Shown in pieces: positions 62,159-64,000 of a stretch of DNA of 64,000 nt (position 1 is its first letter; each line of letters starts with the position of its first letter). The position numbers and the translations under genes are program-made. The notes beneath the pieces are model-generated. The model had not been told where the DNA came from, did no database searches, and saw only the letters and a program-made list of their open reading frames with translations. The stretch spans positions 372,001-436,000 of the forward strand of contig NZ_JAMBOE010000004.1 in assembly GCF_023715465.1 (NCBI RefSeq), written 5' to 3'. The stretch is from Paenibacillus macerans. Lineage in GTDB: Bacteria; Bacillota; Bacilli; Paenibacillales; Paenibacillaceae.

Positions 62159-64000
62159 TTACTTCCTATCCTGAGTGAAAATGCGGTAGATCACGACAGC
62201 CGCTTCAGCGCGGGTGGTTGCCTTCTGCGCGTCAAACTTGCCGGCAGCTTTGCCCTTCATCACGCCAAGCTTGGCAACGAGGTCAACCGCTTCCTTCGCC
62301 CAACCCGGGATTTGCGCCTGATCGGTGAAGCCGGAAGGTGCCGAAGCTGTTCCTGCCGTCCCCAGGTAAGCCAGCGCCTTGGACAAAATAACCGCCATTT
62401 CGGCGCGGGTAATCTGCCGGTTTGGCCCAAAGGTGCCGTCTTCGTAGCCGGCAACAAAGCCTTTGGCAGCCGCTATGCCCACCGTCTCCGCGAACCAACT
62501 GCCGGCTGGAACGTCGCTGAATTGAGCTTTTCCGCCCGCGCGCTCATCCGCTTCCAGCTCCAGCGCCCGAACCAGCAGCGAGACGAATTCGGCTCGGGTG
62601 ACTTTTGAGCCCGGGGCAAATACATTTGCGCTCATCCCGGTCACGATGTTTTGAGCCGCCAAAACCCCAATTTCGTTCACCGCCCACGGATAACCCGCCT
62701 CGCTTACGTCGGCGAACGAAATTTCTCTGGCCATGAACATGTAACGGCTGAAGCCGCTCAAATGAGCCACCACTCTATCGTTAACAAGCCGCCCTGCGCG
62801 CTGTTCAAGTACACTTTTGTCGCCAAGCTTAAATAGGCCGATCTTTTTCCCGTTTACGCCTCCCGCGTTCAGGGCGCTTAAAGGAATCGAAGCCTTGGCT
62901 GGCTGACGGAACACCACGTTTTCGATTGTCTTTCCGTCTTTATCCAAAATGGCTAAATCGTAACAAACCCCAAGCGGCTTCAGTTCCGAGCCAAGCTTCA
63001 GCCCCTCGATCCACGTGTTTGTGTCGGCTTCGGAAGCAGGCGTGACCTGCACAAAAGCCGCCTCCGAAGCCGGGATGGCCCCGGCTGGAACCGTAATCGT
63101 AAAGCCGTTTGGCAAAGTAATGACCGTTGGCTCATTCGCTTTGATCGCTTCTTTTACCGCCTGGCTGGGAGACGATTGTTCTTGTTGTTCTTGTTGTACT
63201 CGTTGTTCTTGTTGGTCTTGCTGATTTTGTGTTGATTCTCCACTGCTATTCTTTCCGTCGCTGCTGCCGGAGGAGGCTGCCGTGACAGTAACGCCTACGG
63301 TCACCGCCAAACCTTCATAGGTAATGCCGATGTTGGTTTTGCCGGCTTTATGCGCGGTCACCGTCCCTTTGGACACGGTTACGATTTGCGGATCCTCCGG
63401 CGCGTAATAAACCGCATAAGTCACGTCCGTGACCGTCCCGCCGGTGTCCTTGTAAGCGACGGCCAACTGGCCGGTTTCCCCTTTTTTAAGGGATAGGTTT
63501 TGCGGGGTTACTTGCAGTTCGGCCTGCTTTTCAACCGTCACTTGAGCATCGGAGACCAAACCGACCGGAATTTCGTTTCCATCCTGATCGTACAATGCCA
63601 GGTTAGCTACCTGGAATGTATATTGCCCGGCGGGTGCCCCCTGAAACGTAAAGGTAGCCAAAGAACCATCGCCGGCATACCCTTGTGCGTCATTCAAGCG
63701 CTCCATCAATTCAAATCGGGTTTGACCGTTATCCTGTTCATACACCGCCTTCGCCACTGTCAGCGGGCGATCCGGGTTTTGCTCAGCCTGGCGGGCGCTA
63801 AGTTCAGGACTTGGTGCAACGCTGACCTGTTCCAAACCACTGCTGTACAACAAATCGAATTTGGCGGCATAGACGGCCTCCGTCACCGAGAACAGCACAT
63901 CCAGTTTAAATGGCTCATCCTGCTGTACCCGGGAAGCCTCCACAAAGGGAGTGACGTAACCGGAAAGCTTATAATTAACCACGTGGGCTGGAGTTGCCAA
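62159..64000 (-). CDS. Cell-surface protein with cohesin-like domain and SLH repeats (5' end outside window)
   Basis: 613 codons are visible and the frame is open at the right edge, so the true start and signal peptide lie beyond. In order: a cohesin-like beta domain (~1-155: 'EPFKLDVLFSVTEAVYAAKFDLLYSSGLEQVS', 'SLATFTFQGAPAGQYTFQVANLALYDQDGNEIPV'), a bacterial Ig-like domain (~157-240), a Q/E-rich repeat linker (~255-280), a ZU5-like segment (~290-330: 'ITLPNGFTITVPAGAIPAS') and three SLH repeats (~430-610: 'SFADVSEAGYPWAVNEIGVLAAQNIVTGM', 'AQFSDVPAGSWFAETVGIAAAKGFVAGYEDGTFGPNRQITRAEMAVIL', 'GFTDQAQIPGWAKEAVDLVAKLGVMKG'). It should be bound to the cell wall through the SLH end. No dockerin partner is present here. 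Confidence 0.85.
   Translation of the reverse strand: MATPAHVVNYKLSGYVTPFVEASRVQQDEPFKLDVLFSVTEAVYAAKFDLLYSSGLEQVSVAPSPELSARQAEQNPDRPLTVAKAVYEQDNGQTRFELMERLNDAQGYAGDGSLATFTFQGAPAGQYTFQVANLALYDQDGNEIPVGLVSDAQVTVEKQAELQVTPQNLSLKKGETGQLAVAYKDTGGTVTDVTYAVYYAPEDPQIVTVSKGTVTAHKAGKTNIGITYEGLAVTVGVTVTAASSGSSDGKNSSGESTQNQQDQQEQRVQQEQQEQSSPSQAVKEAIKANEPTVITLPNGFTITVPAGAIPASEAAFVQVTPASEADTNTWIEGLKLGSELKPLGVCYDLAILDKDGKTIENVVFRQPAKASIPLSALNAGGVNGKKIGLFKLGDKSVLEQRAGRLVNDRVVAHLSGFSRYMFMAREISFADVSEAGYPWAVNEIGVLAAQNIVTGMSANVFAPGSKVTRAEFVSLLVRALELEADERAGGKAQFSDVPAGSWFAETVGIAAAKGFVAGYEDGTFGPNRQITRAEMAVILSKALAYLGTAGTASAPSGFTDQAQIPGWAKEAVDLVAKLGVMKGKAAGKFDAQKATTRAEAAVVIYRIFTQDRK

Overview
The window looks like a chromosomal segment of a Paenibacillus-type member of the Firmicutes. 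Signs are strong AGGAGG-type ribosome binding sites, frequent GTG/TTG starts, S-layer-homology (SLH) proteins, a CIRCE heat-shock operator, cre (CcpA) sites, YesM/YesN-type two-component genes, and secreted modular cellulases with CBM3 and Fn3 domains. No rRNA or tRNA gene, CRISPR array, phage or intact insertion sequence was seen.

Layout. 1-5.4 kb: a lipoprotein (partial), ypsA, an alpha-glucan phosphorylase and a secreted phosphodiester glycosidase. 5.4-13.6 kb: a coherent D-xylose locus, with an ABC transporter (xylFGH) and, upstream of it on the same strand, a three-gene sensor (membrane-anchored sugar-binding protein, LytS/YesM-type kinase, YesN-type regulator). Each unit has a cre match upstream. 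14-24 kb: an oxidoreductase, an SGNH hydrolase, a CYTH protein, an aldo/keto reductase, a DUF4173 membrane protein, the YdbS/YdbT pair and an SgrR-type regulator. 24.7-26.3 kb: a lipoprotein and an SLH/PrcB-like protein. 26.4-34.4 kb: a cellulase cluster (GH5, GH9, GH6, all with CBM3) with duplicated promoter regions, a cre site in one leader and a decayed CBM3 fragment. 34.7-37.5 kb: two broken genes, a truncated and frameshifted oleate hydratase and an HTH regulator interrupted by one amber codon. 38.3-42.2 kb: a GH2 glycosidase divergent from an ArsR-type regulator. 42.4-51.2 kb: a D-alanine/cell-wall precursor cluster (alr, adeR, ald, a PatA-like aminotransferase, ddl and a DdlR-like MocR regulator). 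51.4-55.9 kb: htpG under a CIRCE operator, a membrane-anchored PstS-like protein and a KinB-like kinase. 56-58 kb: a YitT protein and a wrecked GH5 cellulase pseudogene. 58.4-62.1 kb: small regulators, acetyltransferases and a VOC protein. The window ends inside a surface protein with a cohesin-like domain and SLH repeats.

Physiology. The genes describe a plant-polysaccharide degrader: secreted cellulases, xylose sensing and uptake under catabolite control, GH2 and phosphorylase enzymes, and SLH-anchored surface proteins, together with peptidoglycan precursor supply.

The least ordinary feature is the repeat content. Most long intergenic gaps are filled by one of several unrelated motif families, each present several times in both orientations. 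In addition, short-period tandem arrays (11, 12, 13, 14, 20, 28 and 44 bp) sit on or just past stop codons, and others expand linkers and tails inside proteins.
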